Counted from the first letter of the stretch, positions 43,989 to 52,873 are shown. The stretch is DNA of 64,000 nucleotides from Pseudomonas agarici (GCF_900109755.1 NZ_FOAR01000008.1:1-64000), one strand, 5' to 3'. Notes: generated by a model not told the origin, from the sequence alone. Made by a program: numbers and translations.

Positions 43989-45086
43989 ATGCCTGAATTT
44001 TTCAACGGTCTTTCCCTGGCCGAACTGCTCGCCCCCATCGACGGCGCAAGTGGTGCGGACCTGAGTTTCTCCACCCTGTTTGATCAAATCAAAGAAGCGC
44101 GTCGAGCAGACCCCAATTACCTGACCCAGGGCGACTGGCAAACCGAACTCAAATCCTCCGATTGGGACTTGACCATCACCCTGGCCGCGCAAGGTCTTGC
44201 GCAACAGAGCAAGGATTTGATGCTGGTGGCCTGGCTTGCCGAGGGCCTGGCGCACCAATACCATTTTGTTGGCATTCACTTCGGACTGACCCTGGCCGAG
44301 CAAATTTTGCGGGCGTTCTGGGAAAACCTGTATCCGTCGCTCGAAGACGGTGTGGAAGAGCGCAATGCGCGCCTTGCCTGGCTGAAAACCTCGCTGACAG
44401 ATGTGGTGGGCGCACTGCCAATCACCCAGGGAGACAACTTCGGCCTGTTACGCTATGACGAATCCCGGCACGTCGAAAACCTGGCCTTGCAGAACCCCCA
44501 AGCCATGCGTAACGCACTCGAGGAAGGCAAAATCAACGCGGAAACCTTCCAGCGTTCAGTCGTCCTTACCGAATCCGATCATCTGTGCCTCAAGGCCACC
44601 GAAATCGCTGCATGCGTGCAGGCCTGCCAACAACTCCAGGCTACCTGTGACGACTTGTTCGACCGCGATACACCGAGTTTTGCCGCACTTGAGGAAATCC
44701 TGTCCAGGACCGCACAACTGGTCGAGAAACTGTTGAAGGATCGAGGTATCGAACTCCATCCCGCGCAAGCTCAGCTCGCTCCCAATGCGCCTGAAATCAA
44801 CCAAGCGCCACCAGCAGGTGCTGCCATGCCCGCCGCCCAGCAAGCCCCCAACCCAGCCGTATTACGTACCACCCCAATGACTCGCGACGAAGCCTTCACC
44901 ATGCTCGCGAGCGTCGCCCAATTCTTCAAACACGCCGAACCCCAAAGCCCGGTGCCCTACCTGATCGAACGCGCGATCAAATGGGGCAACATGCCGCTTG
45001 AGGGATGGTTGAATGACGTGATTAAGGACCGTAACGTCGTCGATAGCATTCGTGACGTACTTGGAACCAAAGAGACGAAGTCCTGA
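43989..45086 (+). CDS. tssA: T6SS baseplate/assembly protein TssA
   Basis: 365-residue TssA with an N-terminal ImpA domain ('LLAPIDGASGADLSFS' near residues 12-27, 'EILRAFWENLYPSLEDG' type segment near 106-122) and a C-terminal region with 'MTRDEAFTMLASVAQFFKHAEPQSPVPYLIERA' (cited as the block 'HAEPQSPVPYLIERA', residues ~316-330) typical of the short C-terminal domain class. TssA caps and primes tail polymerisation. The start has only a weak GAGCAG ribosome binding site. It is the last gene of the cluster. Confidence 0.95.
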   Translation: MPEFFNGLSLAELLAPIDGASGADLSFSTLFDQIKEARRADPNYLTQGDWQTELKSSDWDLTITLAAQGLAQQSKDLMLVAWLAEGLAHQYHFVGIHFGLTLAEQILRAFWENLYPSLEDGVEERNARLAWLKTSLTDVVGALPITQGDNFGLLRYDESRHVENLALQNPQAMRNALEEGKINAETFQRSVVLTESDHLCLKATEIAACVQACQQLQATCDDLFDRDTPSFAALEEILSRTAQLVEKLLKDRGIELHPAQAQLAPNAPEINQAPPAGAAMPAAQQAPNPAVLRTTPMTRDEAFTMLASVAQFFKHAEPQSPVPYLIERAIKWGNMPLEGWLNDVIKDRNVVDSIRDVLGTKETKS

Positions 45087-45125
45087 TGCCCCATGGATAC
45101 CCAAGGACAAGCAAACATCTTCGCT

Positions 45126-45162
45126 AATGGCCTGTGCGGTTAGTTCGTTAGCTCAAGTTCGG
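45126..45162 (+). repeat. Dispersed intergenic repeat, copy C
   Basis: Begins AATGGCCTGTGCGGTTAG and ends TTAGCTCAAGTTCGG. Closest to copy B2. The last bases overlap a 16-nt identity (45151-45166) with the minus strand of 5436-5451. Confidence 0.55.
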
Positions 45163-45670
45163 ATGCCACACATCATTCATCGCATCTTATGATTGTGTCA
45201 TAACGAAGTGAAAACCCTTCGTATTCTGCACCGCCGGACAGAACGACCTGAAGAATGGTGATCCAGGGAACCTCTCAGAGTGGAAGCGGATGCCTGACTT
45301 ACTCAAAAATGTGCAATCGCTTGATCATTATCCGCCAGCACTTTGGAGCCTGGATCAATGAGGATGGACCGGATGCTATGAATTCATACTTCTGAAGCAA
45401 GTCTTTAAGTTAAACCTTAATATTTAACAAATAAAACATTACACAGTAGTGCAATAATCTAGCTTCTCGCCGCATTCTTATCTCCATGAAGGCTGATGCC
45501 TCAAAGCGTTTTCTCTGCCAACCCAATCACTTTCCCGCGAGAAAGCGATTACTAAACCACACAGACAGCCCTCGAATGCAGCTGAAATCAAGCCTTAGGC
45601 GTCCGCTTACGAGATCACTGCCCCACAGAAGCATTCCCATATTGTTCCCCTATCGCCCTTTTTCAGCCGC

Positions 45671-45716
45671 CAAAAACCACAAACCCCCGAATTTCTCCAG
45701 GAAAATCAGGGGTTTG
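45671..45716 (-). terminator. Rho-independent terminator of tRNA-Ser
   Basis: CAAACCCC at 45680-45687 pairs with GGGGTTTG at 45709-45716; on the minus strand the stem is followed by a T-rich run (complement of 45672-45676). It lies just downstream of the minus-strand tRNA-Ser. Confidence 0.7.
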
Positions 45717-45729
45717 CGTTTTCAGAATT

Positions 45730-45819
45730 TGGCGGTGAAGGAGAGATTCGAACTCTCGATACAGTTTCCTGTATACACACTTTCCAGGCGTGCTCCTTAA
45801 GCCACTCGGACACTTCACC
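45730..45819 (-). tRNA. tRNA-Ser (anticodon GGA)
   Basis: Minus-strand sequence starts GGTGAAGTGTCCGAGTGG, has the anticodon loop CTGGAAA (GGA), a long variable arm typical of Ser, T-loop GTTCGAATC, and ends CTTCACC-G-CCA. The acceptor stem GGTGAAG/CTTCACC is perfect. Length 90 nt including encoded CCA. Confidence 0.95.
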
Positions 45820-46139
45820 GTATCTCGTCAAACCGATTCAGTCTGTCGAGGCGCGCTAATGTAGTCGAAAGCTTTTCCAATGGCAAAGGTTTTTTTCAGA
45901 ATTTTCATGCGCTTAAGTCAAATAACCAACGTCGCCCCAGTCGCCCACCCGCCAGTCAAGGCAAACCTGCCAATCTCTGGCACAACTCAGCGCCTTCCAT
46001 AAAGACAGGGCGGGCATCTGGCGCAACCTCCTGAGCGCGGTTCGGACGGAAAAACCTGACTCACCAGTCAGTCACGGCGCTTTACCTCTCCCATGCGGCT
46101 GGGTAACGTCTGTGCCACTTCTTTATAAGGAATGACCTC
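45820..46139. other. Intergenic region upstream of the crotonase gene
   Basis: About 320 nt between the tRNA-Ser 5' end and the crotonase start. It must hold both promoters, but I see no clear motif and no gene. Confidence 0.4.
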
Positions 46140-46829
46140 ATGAGTGAGTTGATCTCTTACCACCTCGAAGACAGCATCGCGACCCTGACCTTGAGCAATG
46201 GCAAGGTCAATGCCATTTCCCCGGAGGTGATTGCCGCCTTCAATACCGCCCTGGACCAGGCCACCCGCGACCATGCGGTGGTGATCATCACCGGCCAACC
46301 CGGCATTCTCTCCGGTGGCTACGATCTGAAAGTGATGACCGCCGGCCCCAGGGAAGCCATCAGTCTGGTGACCGCCGGTTCCACCCTCTCCCGCCGCCTG
46401 TTGTCCCATCCGTTCCCAGTGATTGTCGCCTGCCCAGGCCATGCCGTGGCCAAGGGCGCATTCCTGCTGCTGTCGGCCGACTACCGCATCGGTGTCGACG
46501 GGCCGTTCAGCATCGGCCTGAATGAAGTGCAGATCGGCATGACCATGCATCACGCCGGGATCGAGATCGCCCGCGACCGGTTGCGCCGCTCGGCCTTCCA
46601 TCGTGCCGTGATCAATGGCGAGATGTTCAACCCGCAAGACGCGGTGGACGCCGGTTTCCTCGACAAGCTGGTCACGCCGCAAGCCCTGCCGGAGGCCGCC
46701 CTGAACGCGGCCCGGCAGTTGAAGAAGATCAATATGACTGCTCACAAGAACACCAAGCTGAAAGTGCGTCAGGCGCTGCTGGAAACCCTGGATCACGCGA
46801 TCATTCTCGATCAGGACCCTATGGGCTGA
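46140..46829 (+). CDS. Crotonase / enoyl-CoA hydratase family protein
   Basis: 229-residue member of the crotonase superfamily, a little shorter than usual (250-260). The oxyanion-hole segments are visible: 'GILSGGYDLKVM' near residues 54-65 and 'PGHAVAKGAFLLLSADYRIG' near 99-118. The usual hydratase glutamates are not both obvious (the second region reads 'LNEVQIGMTMHH' near 127-138), so the reaction (hydratase, isomerase or thioesterase) cannot be fixed. AAGGAA precedes the ATG. The gene stands alone and ends in a terminator. Confidence 0.9.
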   Translation: MSELISYHLEDSIATLTLSNGKVNAISPEVIAAFNTALDQATRDHAVVIITGQPGILSGGYDLKVMTAGPREAISLVTAGSTLSRRLLSHPFPVIVACPGHAVAKGAFLLLSADYRIGVDGPFSIGLNEVQIGMTMHHAGIEIARDRLRRSAFHRAVINGEMFNPQDAVDAGFLDKLVTPQALPEAALNAARQLKKINMTAHKNTKLKVRQALLETLDHAIILDQDPMG

Positions 46830-46850
46830 TCCTCGAACCTTTTGCCCGTG

Positions 46851-46882
46851 GAAAAGGCCCGACATTTAGTCGGGCCTTTTCC
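46851..46882 (+). terminator. Rho-independent terminator after the crotonase gene
   Basis: 12-bp perfect stem (AAAAGGCCCGAC/GTCGGGCCTTTT) with a 5-nt loop; the T-run is part of the stem. Nearly symmetric, so it may work in both directions. Confidence 0.85.
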
Positions 46883-47046
46883 TACAGACGTGTTTGTACC
46901 CACTGCAACCGCTCTAGACCGCGCCTGACACTCTCCGGGGAAACATGCGCTAAAACATCGCCTATCTCCTGCCTCTATCCGGCTAATTGCCGAGGACAAT
47001 GCACCTCCGTACACTGCGCCACCTTTTGTCCTGGCGGGCCCGTTAG

Positions 47047-47769
47047 ATGCTGTTTCTATTACGTATGTTATTGATGGGGCTTAATTTTATCGTTGCAGGT
47101 ATCATCGGCGTGATACTCGGGCTCTGTCGCCCGTTCCATCCGGATAACAACCGCTTGTGCGCCCGCCTGTATGCCTGGCCGGCAATGTGTATTCTGCGCC
47201 TGCGGGTGAAGGCCGAGGTCGGGCCATTGATGGACCAGTCGCAAAGCTGCGTGATCATTGCCAATCATCAGTCCAACTACGACCTGTTCGTGTTCGGCAA
47301 TGTGGTGCCACGGCGCACGGTATGCATCGGCAAGAAGAGCTTGAAGTGGATTCCGTTGTTCGGCCAGTTGTTCTGGCTGGCGGGCAATGTGCTGATCGAT
47401 CGCGGCAATGCCTGCAAGGCACGTCAATCGATGCTGAGTACCACCGAGACCCTGCAACACAAGGACACCTCGATTTGGGTCTTCCCCGAAGGCACACGCA
47501 ATCGTGGCGAAGACCTCTTGCCGTTCAAGAAAGGGGCGTTTCAGATGGCGATCACTGCTGGCGTACCGATCATGCCGGTGTGTGCCAGCAGCTATATCAG
47601 GCATATGCGCCTGAACCGCTGGCACGGCGCCAAGGTGCTGATCCGCTCGCTGCCGGCGATCCCCACCGCGGGACTGACGCTGGACGATATGCCGATGCTG
47701 ATCGACCAGTGTCGGGAACAGATGCGTGACTGTATCGCCGCAATGGACCGCCAGCTGCAAGTCGGCTGA
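47047..47769 (+). CDS. plsC: 1-acyl-sn-glycerol-3-phosphate acyltransferase
   Basis: 240-residue membrane-associated acyltransferase that makes phosphatidic acid from lysophosphatidic acid. N-terminal hydrophobic helix (residues ~1-30), the catalytic H(X4)D motif 'NHQSNYD' near 73-79, the substrate-binding 'FPEGTRNRG' near 147-155 and 'GVPIMPVC' near 176-183. Length is normal. It stands between the crotonase and corA, same strand but widely spaced. Pseudomonads carry several PlsC paralogues, so this may not be the essential one. Confidence 0.93.
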   Translation: MLFLLRMLLMGLNFIVAGIIGVILGLCRPFHPDNNRLCARLYAWPAMCILRLRVKAEVGPLMDQSQSCVIIANHQSNYDLFVFGNVVPRRTVCIGKKSLKWIPLFGQLFWLAGNVLIDRGNACKARQSMLSTTETLQHKDTSIWVFPEGTRNRGEDLLPFKKGAFQMAITAGVPIMPVCASSYIRHMRLNRWHGAKVLIRSLPAIPTAGLTLDDMPMLIDQCREQMRDCIAAMDRQLQVG

Positions 47770-47937
47770 TCAAGCATCTTCGCGCGCCCAGGCCGGCGCG
47801 GTTGCTGTGCAAAGACGCCACGACATGAACGTTGCGGCTTTTCCACGAACTCCCGATAGTTTGCCGACTCTGAAGAAGCCGGGCAGGCTAAGCTGCAGCC
47901 TGTCTTTTCCCTTTTTAAAGAAGAAGCGATCAGCATT

Positions 47938-48909
47938 ATGGGTAGAATCGTTGCTGCTGCGGTTTACAGTGCCGGTAGAAAAGTCACCAATATCACCCTC
48001 GACGAGGGCGCCGCCTGGGCGGCGAAACCCGGTCACTTTGTCTGGATCGGGCTGGAAGAGCCCAACGCCCAGGAGCTGGCCAACTTGCAGAGACAGTTCA
48101 ATCTGCATGAACTGGCCATTGAGGATGCCCTGGAAAAACACAGCCGCCCGAAGCTGGAAACCTTCGGCGATGCCCTGTTTATCGTCACGTATTCGCCGAT
48201 TCACCACGAGGGCAAGCTGGAGTTCATCGAGACCCAGATCTTTGCCGGTAACGGCTATATCATTACTTGCCGCAACGGCCGCTCGAAGTCCTATTCCCAC
48301 GTCCGTCAACGCTGCGAAGCGCGACCGTTGCTGCTGGAACATGGCGAGGATTTCGTGCTGTATGCCCTGCTCGACTTCGTGACCGAAAGCTACCAGCCAG
48401 TCAGTGAGGTCATTCATGCCGAGATCGACGAGCTGGAAAAAAACGTGCTGCACAGCTCGCTGAACGAGGGTGATATCCAGCGTATCCACCACCTGCGCCG
48501 GGATGTGTTACGCCTGCGCCGCTATGTAGCACCGATGGTGGAGATCAGCGAGGAAGTCTCACGCCTGGACTTCCCGTTTATCGACAAGAACATGCGTCCG
48601 TACTTCCGCGACGTACAGATCCATGTGACGCGACAGATGGAGGACCTGGCGACCCTGCGCGATATCGCCAGCCAGACCATCGAGATCGGCGTGTTGCTGG
48701 AGTCCGTCCGCCAGAGCATCGTGCAACGCAAGTTCGCCGCCTGGGCAGCGATCCTGGCGTTTCCGACGGCAGTGGCGGGGATCTATGGGATGAACTTCCA
48801 GAACATGCCCGAACTGAACTGGCACTACGGCTATTTTGCCGTGCTGGGATGTATCGCGGTCGGTTGCGTGGGCTTGTGGGCCAGCTTCAAGAAATCCGGC
48901 TGGCTATAG
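47938..48909 (+). CDS. corA: Magnesium/cobalt transporter CorA
   Basis: 323-residue CorA-family channel for Mg2+. Large N-terminal cytoplasmic domain, a long stalk helix, and two C-terminal transmembrane helices with the selectivity motif 'YGMNFQNMPEL' (GMN near residues 284-286). The second helix is followed by a short basic tail ('FKKSGWL'), as in the family. It is convergent with the amidotransferase gene, 39 nt apart. Confidence 0.95.
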   Translation: MGRIVAAAVYSAGRKVTNITLDEGAAWAAKPGHFVWIGLEEPNAQELANLQRQFNLHELAIEDALEKHSRPKLETFGDALFIVTYSPIHHEGKLEFIETQIFAGNGYIITCRNGRSKSYSHVRQRCEARPLLLEHGEDFVLYALLDFVTESYQPVSEVIHAEIDELEKNVLHSSLNEGDIQRIHHLRRDVLRLRRYVAPMVEISEEVSRLDFPFIDKNMRPYFRDVQIHVTRQMEDLATLRDIASQTIEIGVLLESVRQSIVQRKFAAWAAILAFPTAVAGIYGMNFQNMPELNWHYGYFAVLGCIAVGCVGLWASFKKSGWL

Positions 48910-48948
48910 ATCGGACGCGCAACGTGCGGATGGTTCCCATGTTCGGCA

Positions 48949-49674
48949 TCAACTAGTGGCCTGTGGCTTGTGTCCGACGAAGCGCATCATCCACTCAGCC
49001 ACCGTAGTGCCGTGGTGTTCGTGCTCCAGGCTGGCGATGCCCTTGGCGTAGATCGGCTCGCCGAGGGTCTGCTGGCGAATGTCCAGCAAGGCCCGCGAAT
49101 AGTCGTGGATAAACTCCGGGTGCCCCTGGAAGCACAGCACCTGGTCGTTGATGTGGTAGGCCGCATACGGGCAGAAATCGCTGCTGGCGATCACTGTGGC
49201 GTTTTCCGGCAGTTCGGTGACCTGATCCTGGTGGCTGATCAGCAGCGTCAGTTCCTCCATCACCGGGCTCATCCAGGGCGCCTTGGCAGCCATCTTGTAT
49301 TGGTGGGTACCGACGCCCCAACCCTGGCTGGCACGCTCGCTCTTGCCACCCAGCAGCAACGCCAGCAATTGGTGGCCAAAACAGACCCCCAGCAGCTTGT
49401 CGCCGCGCTCGTAACGACTGAGCAGGTAGGCCTTGAGAGTTTGAATCCATGGGTCGCTGCCGAAGGAGTCGGCCTTGCTACCGGTCACCAGGTAGGCGTC
49501 GAAGGTCAGCTCGTCACTCGGGTAGTTACCCTGCATCACGTTGTAGACACTGAACTGGGCGGCAATCGGCTGACGGGAGAACAGACGCTCGAACATCTTC
49601 CCATAGCCCTGATATTGATCGATCAGTTCCGGGCGCAGCACATCGGTTTCCAGAATGCAGATGCGTAACGACAT
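48949..49674 (-). CDS. Class I glutamine amidotransferase-like protein
   Basis: 241-residue GATase1 domain protein. The triad is visible: Cys98 in 'LLGVCFGHQLLA', His185 and Glu187 in 'FQGHPEF'. Such stand-alone proteins (GuaA-N-like) include gamma-glutamyl-polyamine or peptide hydrolases and uncharacterised amidotransferases; no synthetase partner is adjacent. The frame is open upstream, but Met at 49674 starts the canonical 'MSLRICILETD' strand. The 3' end ('ACTAGTGGCCTGTG' on the + strand) shares 14 nt with repeat copy D. Confidence 0.88.
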   Translation of the reverse strand: MSLRICILETDVLRPELIDQYQGYGKMFERLFSRQPIAAQFSVYNVMQGNYPSDELTFDAYLVTGSKADSFGSDPWIQTLKAYLLSRYERGDKLLGVCFGHQLLALLLGGKSERASQGWGVGTHQYKMAAKAPWMSPVMEELTLLISHQDQVTELPENATVIASSDFCPYAAYHINDQVLCFQGHPEFIHDYSRALLDIRQQTLGEPIYAKGIASLEHEHHGTTVAEWMMRFVGHKPQATS

Positions 49675-50095
49675 AAAAGTACCTGACACAAAAGACAAGA
49701 GAGTGAGGCTTGAGCCTGCCTTGAAATAGCCTTGCAAGGCAAGCACGCAACGCACTACCGGCAAACCCGATTCAGCCGGGGCCCGGCTCGTCGGATTCAT
49801 TGACCGCAGCGCTCAGCGGCCTTGATCTGCACGCTCGGACGAACGGTAGTGTACTAAGCGCTTAACCGTTTTAGTGGTCGCACGTGTCTAGCAAAAGGCC
49901 TGCTAGCGAGATGGCAATATGCCTCATATTTTTTTAAAAATAATTTAGTAACCCTCCATATGAAATGGTTCTAAGGAAAGTGTGACGCGGGCTCTAAGGT
50001 TATCCCTGTAGGAGTTGCCGCCGGGGTTTTGCCGGGGTATCCAACACAATTGTTGAGCAGTCGTCTTCAGGAATAACAACAAAAGGCAGTCAGCC
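49675..50095. other. Intergenic region between the amidotransferase and the 31-aa peptide gene
   Basis: About 420 nt. It holds the divergent promoters. A small inverted repeat (CTAGCA...TGCTAG, 49889-49907) and an A+T-rich stretch with a T/A run near 49926-49950 are visible, but no gene is supported. Confidence 0.4.
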
Positions 50096-50191
50096 ATGTT
50101 CAAGCACTCGAAAGTCCGCCAGGCCGGTTTGATCGTATTCGCCACCACGCTTCTTCTTATCCTGCCGAACCTCACCAAGGTGGTCGGCTAG
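50096..50191 (+). CDS. 31-aa membrane peptide
   Basis: Short gene encoding a basic N-terminus ('MFKHSKVRQAG') followed by a single hydrophobic helix ('LIVFATTLLLILPNL') and ending 'TKVVG'. ATG 50096 follows AAAAGGCAG. It is below usual annotation cut-offs. The charged-then-hydrophobic layout, good start context and isolated position suggest a real inner-membrane micropeptide; I recall similar unannotated peptides in pseudomonads but cannot name a family. Confidence 0.55.
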   Translation: MFKHSKVRQAGLIVFATTLLLILPNLTKVVG

Positions 50192-50397
50192 ACGCTGTGG
50201 TTTTTTTCAACATCACCACAAATTCTCATCCCGATTTCCTGTCGAGGTGCGATTTTGTGTGCCAATCTTGAGCACGACGAATGGCGCGACGCGCCGTCCG
50301 ATCCTATCGAGGACTCCCCCACCGGGACCTTCGACAATGATAACGACATAGCCAGGCAAGCTAACCCTTGCACCGCTCCCACCGAATAAAGCCACGA

Positions 50398-51207
50398 ATG
50401 AAACGACTGATCCTGCTGACGACTGCCCTGCTGTGTGCCCCTCTGCACGCCGCACAACTGGCTCTCGACCTCGGTGCTGGCCATCGTACCTGGGAAACCG
50501 AGGCATTGCTGGCCCATCCCGAGGCCCAAACCATCACCATCGACGACGATGTATCCTACAAACGCCAGATGACCTATCGTGCGGTACCGCTGGCTGTGCT
50601 GCTGGATGGCATCAAGACCGATGATCACCTGCAGGCGGTGGCACTGGACGGCTTCGCCGCCGAACTGAGCGCCGGACCGCTACTCGACCAGACCGGAGCA
50701 CGGGCCTGGCTGGCGGTAGAAGACCCTACCAAACCCTGGCCGCCGCTGGCGCTGGGCAAACCCGGCGCCGGGCCGTTCTATCTGGTATGGACTAATCCGC
50801 AAGCCGGGCATATCGGCCCCGAGCAATGGCCTTATCAGGTCGCCAGTATCCGGCGCCTGGCCCCGGTGGCGGAACGATTCCCTGCGCTGCGGCCCGATCC
50901 GAAGCTGGCGGCCAACGATCCGCCGAACAAGGGTTTTGCGTTGTTTCAGAAGAACTGCCTGGTGTGCCATAAGCTCAATGGCGCGGGGGACGCACAGGTC
51001 GGTCCGGACCTGAACGTGCCGTATAGCCCGACGGAATACTTTACCGAAGGTTTTCTCAAGCGGTATATCCGCGACCCGCAGAGTCTGCGCCACTGGCCGC
51101 AGGCGAAGATGCCGGCGTTCTCTGCGGCGGTGCTACCGGATGGCGAACTGGATCTGCTGCTTGAGTATTTGCAGCACATGGCTAAGCGCAAGGTGGCGAC
51201 CCACTGA
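50398..51207 (+). CDS. Periplasmic cytochrome c with N-terminal extra domain
   Basis: 269-residue exported haem protein. Signal peptide residues 1-18 ('MKRLILLTTALLCAPLHA'), an N-terminal domain (19-170) that resembles the sulfite-oxidase-like molybdopterin-binding fold in its 'YRAVPLAVLLDGI' and 'WPYQVASIRRL' segments but lacks the cofactor Cys, and a C-terminal class I cytochrome c domain with CLVCH (residues 187-191) and an axial Met in 'QAKMPAF' near 240. Partner unknown; probably an electron carrier for an unlinked dehydrogenase. The ATG has only a weak ribosome binding site. Confidence 0.88.
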   Translation: MKRLILLTTALLCAPLHAAQLALDLGAGHRTWETEALLAHPEAQTITIDDDVSYKRQMTYRAVPLAVLLDGIKTDDHLQAVALDGFAAELSAGPLLDQTGARAWLAVEDPTKPWPPLALGKPGAGPFYLVWTNPQAGHIGPEQWPYQVASIRRLAPVAERFPALRPDPKLAANDPPNKGFALFQKNCLVCHKLNGAGDAQVGPDLNVPYSPTEYFTEGFLKRYIRDPQSLRHWPQAKMPAFSAAVLPDGELDLLLEYLQHMAKRKVATH

Positions 51208-51338
51208 GTTACTCGACCTTCCACGGATTCACCTGCTACTGCTGTGCCGGCCACATCGGCGGCGGCACCCGGACCTTCGCACGCAAACGAAAACGGCCGA
51301 CCCCGAGGTCAGCCGCTGCTGTGTGAAAAGCAGTGCGT

Positions 51339-51677
51339 TCAGTTGCGCGCACGTATCGGATGTTTGACGCCCCAGCCTTCGATCACACCGCCCAAGGGCT
51401 CGACCACCGCCCCGAAGTCGTGCTCGAAGTCATCGATGCCGCCATAGGTGGCGTACATCACCTTACTCAACTCCAGGTACCAGGCACCGTCGTCCCTGGC
51501 ACTGACCTGAGCATTCAACGATTCACCGCGAAATTGCCCTGCTGCCCTGCGTGCCCGCTCCTCGTCCGGGAAAATGGCATAGAACTCGATGGGATGGATG
51601 CGTGCAAAATCAAAACCGCCTTCTTTCATGCGGCGCAGCACCTGGCTGCTGATGTCTTCTTGATAGGCTGTGCTCAT
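51339..51677 (-). CDS. Ribonuclease E inhibitor RraB family protein
   Basis: 112-residue protein of the RraB/DUF695-like regulator fold ('VLRRMKEGGFDFARIHPIEFY' region, residues 13-33, cited in part; 'SARDDGAWYLELSKVMYA' near 59-76 and 'DFEHDFGAVVEPLGGVIEGWG' near 83-103, cited in part). RraB binds RNase E and modulates mRNA turnover in enterobacteria; the same role here is inference. AGGAGG precedes the ATG. Confidence 0.8.
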   Translation of the reverse strand: MSTAYQEDISSQVLRRMKEGGFDFARIHPIEFYAIFPDEERARRAAGQFRGESLNAQVSARDDGAWYLELSKVMYATYGGIDDFEHDFGAVVEPLGGVIEGWGVKHPIRARN

Positions 51678-51930
51678 GAAACGTCCTCCTCAGCAAGCGT
51701 TGGATAGACTTTCCGTACTCCCGAACCAGGCACGACACCGTGCTGGCAGCTCGACAGGTATCTGCCGGCCGGGACACAAGCATGTAGCTGACAAGATCAG
51801 ACCACCTTAGCGAATCATTCGCTGATCTCGACTGCAGAGTAGCGCGATGCCAACAGCTCTGCCAGAGGGCCAGAAAGAGAAAAACAGCGTTTCATGAAGC
51901 GGGCGCGATGCGCAGGATCTGAATACTGTT

Positions 51931-52128
51931 CTAATCCTTGAGGCTCTTGACCGTCGGTTCAGGCGCGCGCCCGTCGAGGTCATTGAGATCCAGCTCGGCG
52001 GGAACCGGTAGCAATCGCGCACGAATCCACTGCGCGGCCTGTTCTCGGCTGGGTTTGTGCTCACAATCGAAATGCTCGACGGTCTGCACGCCATGATCGT
52101 CCACGAAAGTGATTGCCCACATTTTCAT
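51931..52128 (-). CDS. Hypothetical protein, 65 aa
   Basis: Small soluble protein starting 'MKMWAITFVDDHGVQTVEHF'. The start at 52128 has GAGGAGA 7 nt upstream; the longer frame to 52152 would place that site inside the gene. No recognisable family. It lies between the RraB gene and the START-domain gene, same strand, probably transcribed alone. Confidence 0.65.
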   Translation of the reverse strand: MKMWAITFVDDHGVQTVEHFDCEHKPSREQAAQWIRARLLPVPAELDLNDLDGRAPEPTVKSLKD

Positions 52129-52233
52129 CGGTATCTCCTCGGTAAAGCCCATATGCTGGGCTCACCGCATCTGGACCGTGGAGCAACGACGATCGTTCAG
52201 AGCAATTGAAACGATGCCACAGGCTTCAGCCGA

Positions 52234-52839
52234 TCATTTCTCGGCCTGTTCCTTGAGCGCTTGCAGGGTGTTGTACGGTGCATCCACCACGAACTTGTTC
52301 GCCAGCCACGACGGGACGCTGCCGCCTGGCTCGGTGTGTACCTGGTAGGTCACTTCGGTCAGGTTGTTGCCTTTGGGCACCAGTTTCCAGAAGCCCGCAA
52401 CCTGGGCAACGCGCACATAGCCCTTCTGTTGCGGCTTGTAGGTCGGTACACCTTCCAACCGGCGGGTCAACGTGCCATCGGCGGCCTGAGTGGTGGTGAT
52501 ATGCAGATAGGAGTCACGATCGGACACCGGGAACGGTGCCTTGAATTGAGTGTAGGTCCAGCTCTCGTCTCCCTTCTGGTCCACCAGTTTCTGCGACTTG
52601 CACTCGTGAATCCAGGCGCAGGCACCGGCCACGTCTTCCTGCACCGCACGGATCTTGGCGACCGACGCTTTGATCGTCGTCACGCCCTGATAGGCCTTGT
52701 ATTTGGAGCCGGCCACCTCGCTGAGCGACACCTTGATCCCGTTTTCGTCCTTGGCTGTCTCCCAGGTTTGCGCATAAGCAGTACCGGTCAACAGGACAGT
52801 CATACCACAAACCACAGCCATTCGATGCAGCGAACCCAT
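52234..52839 (-). CDS. START-domain (lipid-binding/cyclase-like) exported protein
   Basis: 201-residue protein with a signal peptide (residues 1-23, cleaved after 'AYA') and a START/SRPBCC fold, recognisable from 'VSLSEVAGSKYKAYQGVTTI' near 33-52, 'DRDSYLHITTTQAADGT' near 107-123 and a C-terminal amphipathic helix ('VDAPYNTLQALKEQAEK'). START-domain proteins bind hydrophobic ligands; the periplasmic versions in pseudomonads have no assigned ligand. Met at 52839 is preceded by AAGGAA. Confidence 0.85.
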   Translation of the reverse strand: MGSLHRMAVVCGMTVLLTGTAYAQTWETAKDENGIKVSLSEVAGSKYKAYQGVTTIKASVAKIRAVQEDVAGACAWIHECKSQKLVDQKGDESWTYTQFKAPFPVSDRDSYLHITTTQAADGTLTRRLEGVPTYKPQQKGYVRVAQVAGFWKLVPKGNNLTEVTYQVHTEPGGSVPSWLANKFVVDAPYNTLQALKEQAEK

Positions 52840-52873
52840 TGTTTTATTCCTTATTGTTGAAGGTGAGCACACC

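Larger units (their letters stand above)
45087..45729. other. Intergenic region right of the T6SS cluster
   Basis: About 640 nt between tssA and tRNA-Ser with no credible gene. It holds repeat copy C (45126-45162) and, at the right end, the tRNA-Ser terminator. The middle (45280-45480) is A+T rich for this genome. The frame at 45486-45800 is open but crosses the tRNA and is not coding. Confidence 0.5.

Noticed and set aside
45486..45800. 104-codon plus-strand frame
   Set aside because: Runs through the tRNA-Ser terminator and the tRNA itself.
22200..45819. Attachment-site direct repeat flanking the T6SS at tRNA-Ser
   Set aside because: Searched by eye for the tRNA 3' end (GAGAGATTCGAAC) in 21-24 kb and did not find it.
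48949..48970. Sixth copy of the dispersed repeat at the end of the amidotransferase gene
   Set aside because: Only about 14 nt match (ACTAGTGGCCTGTG) and they encode the protein's C-terminus; similarity stops before the rest of the repeat.
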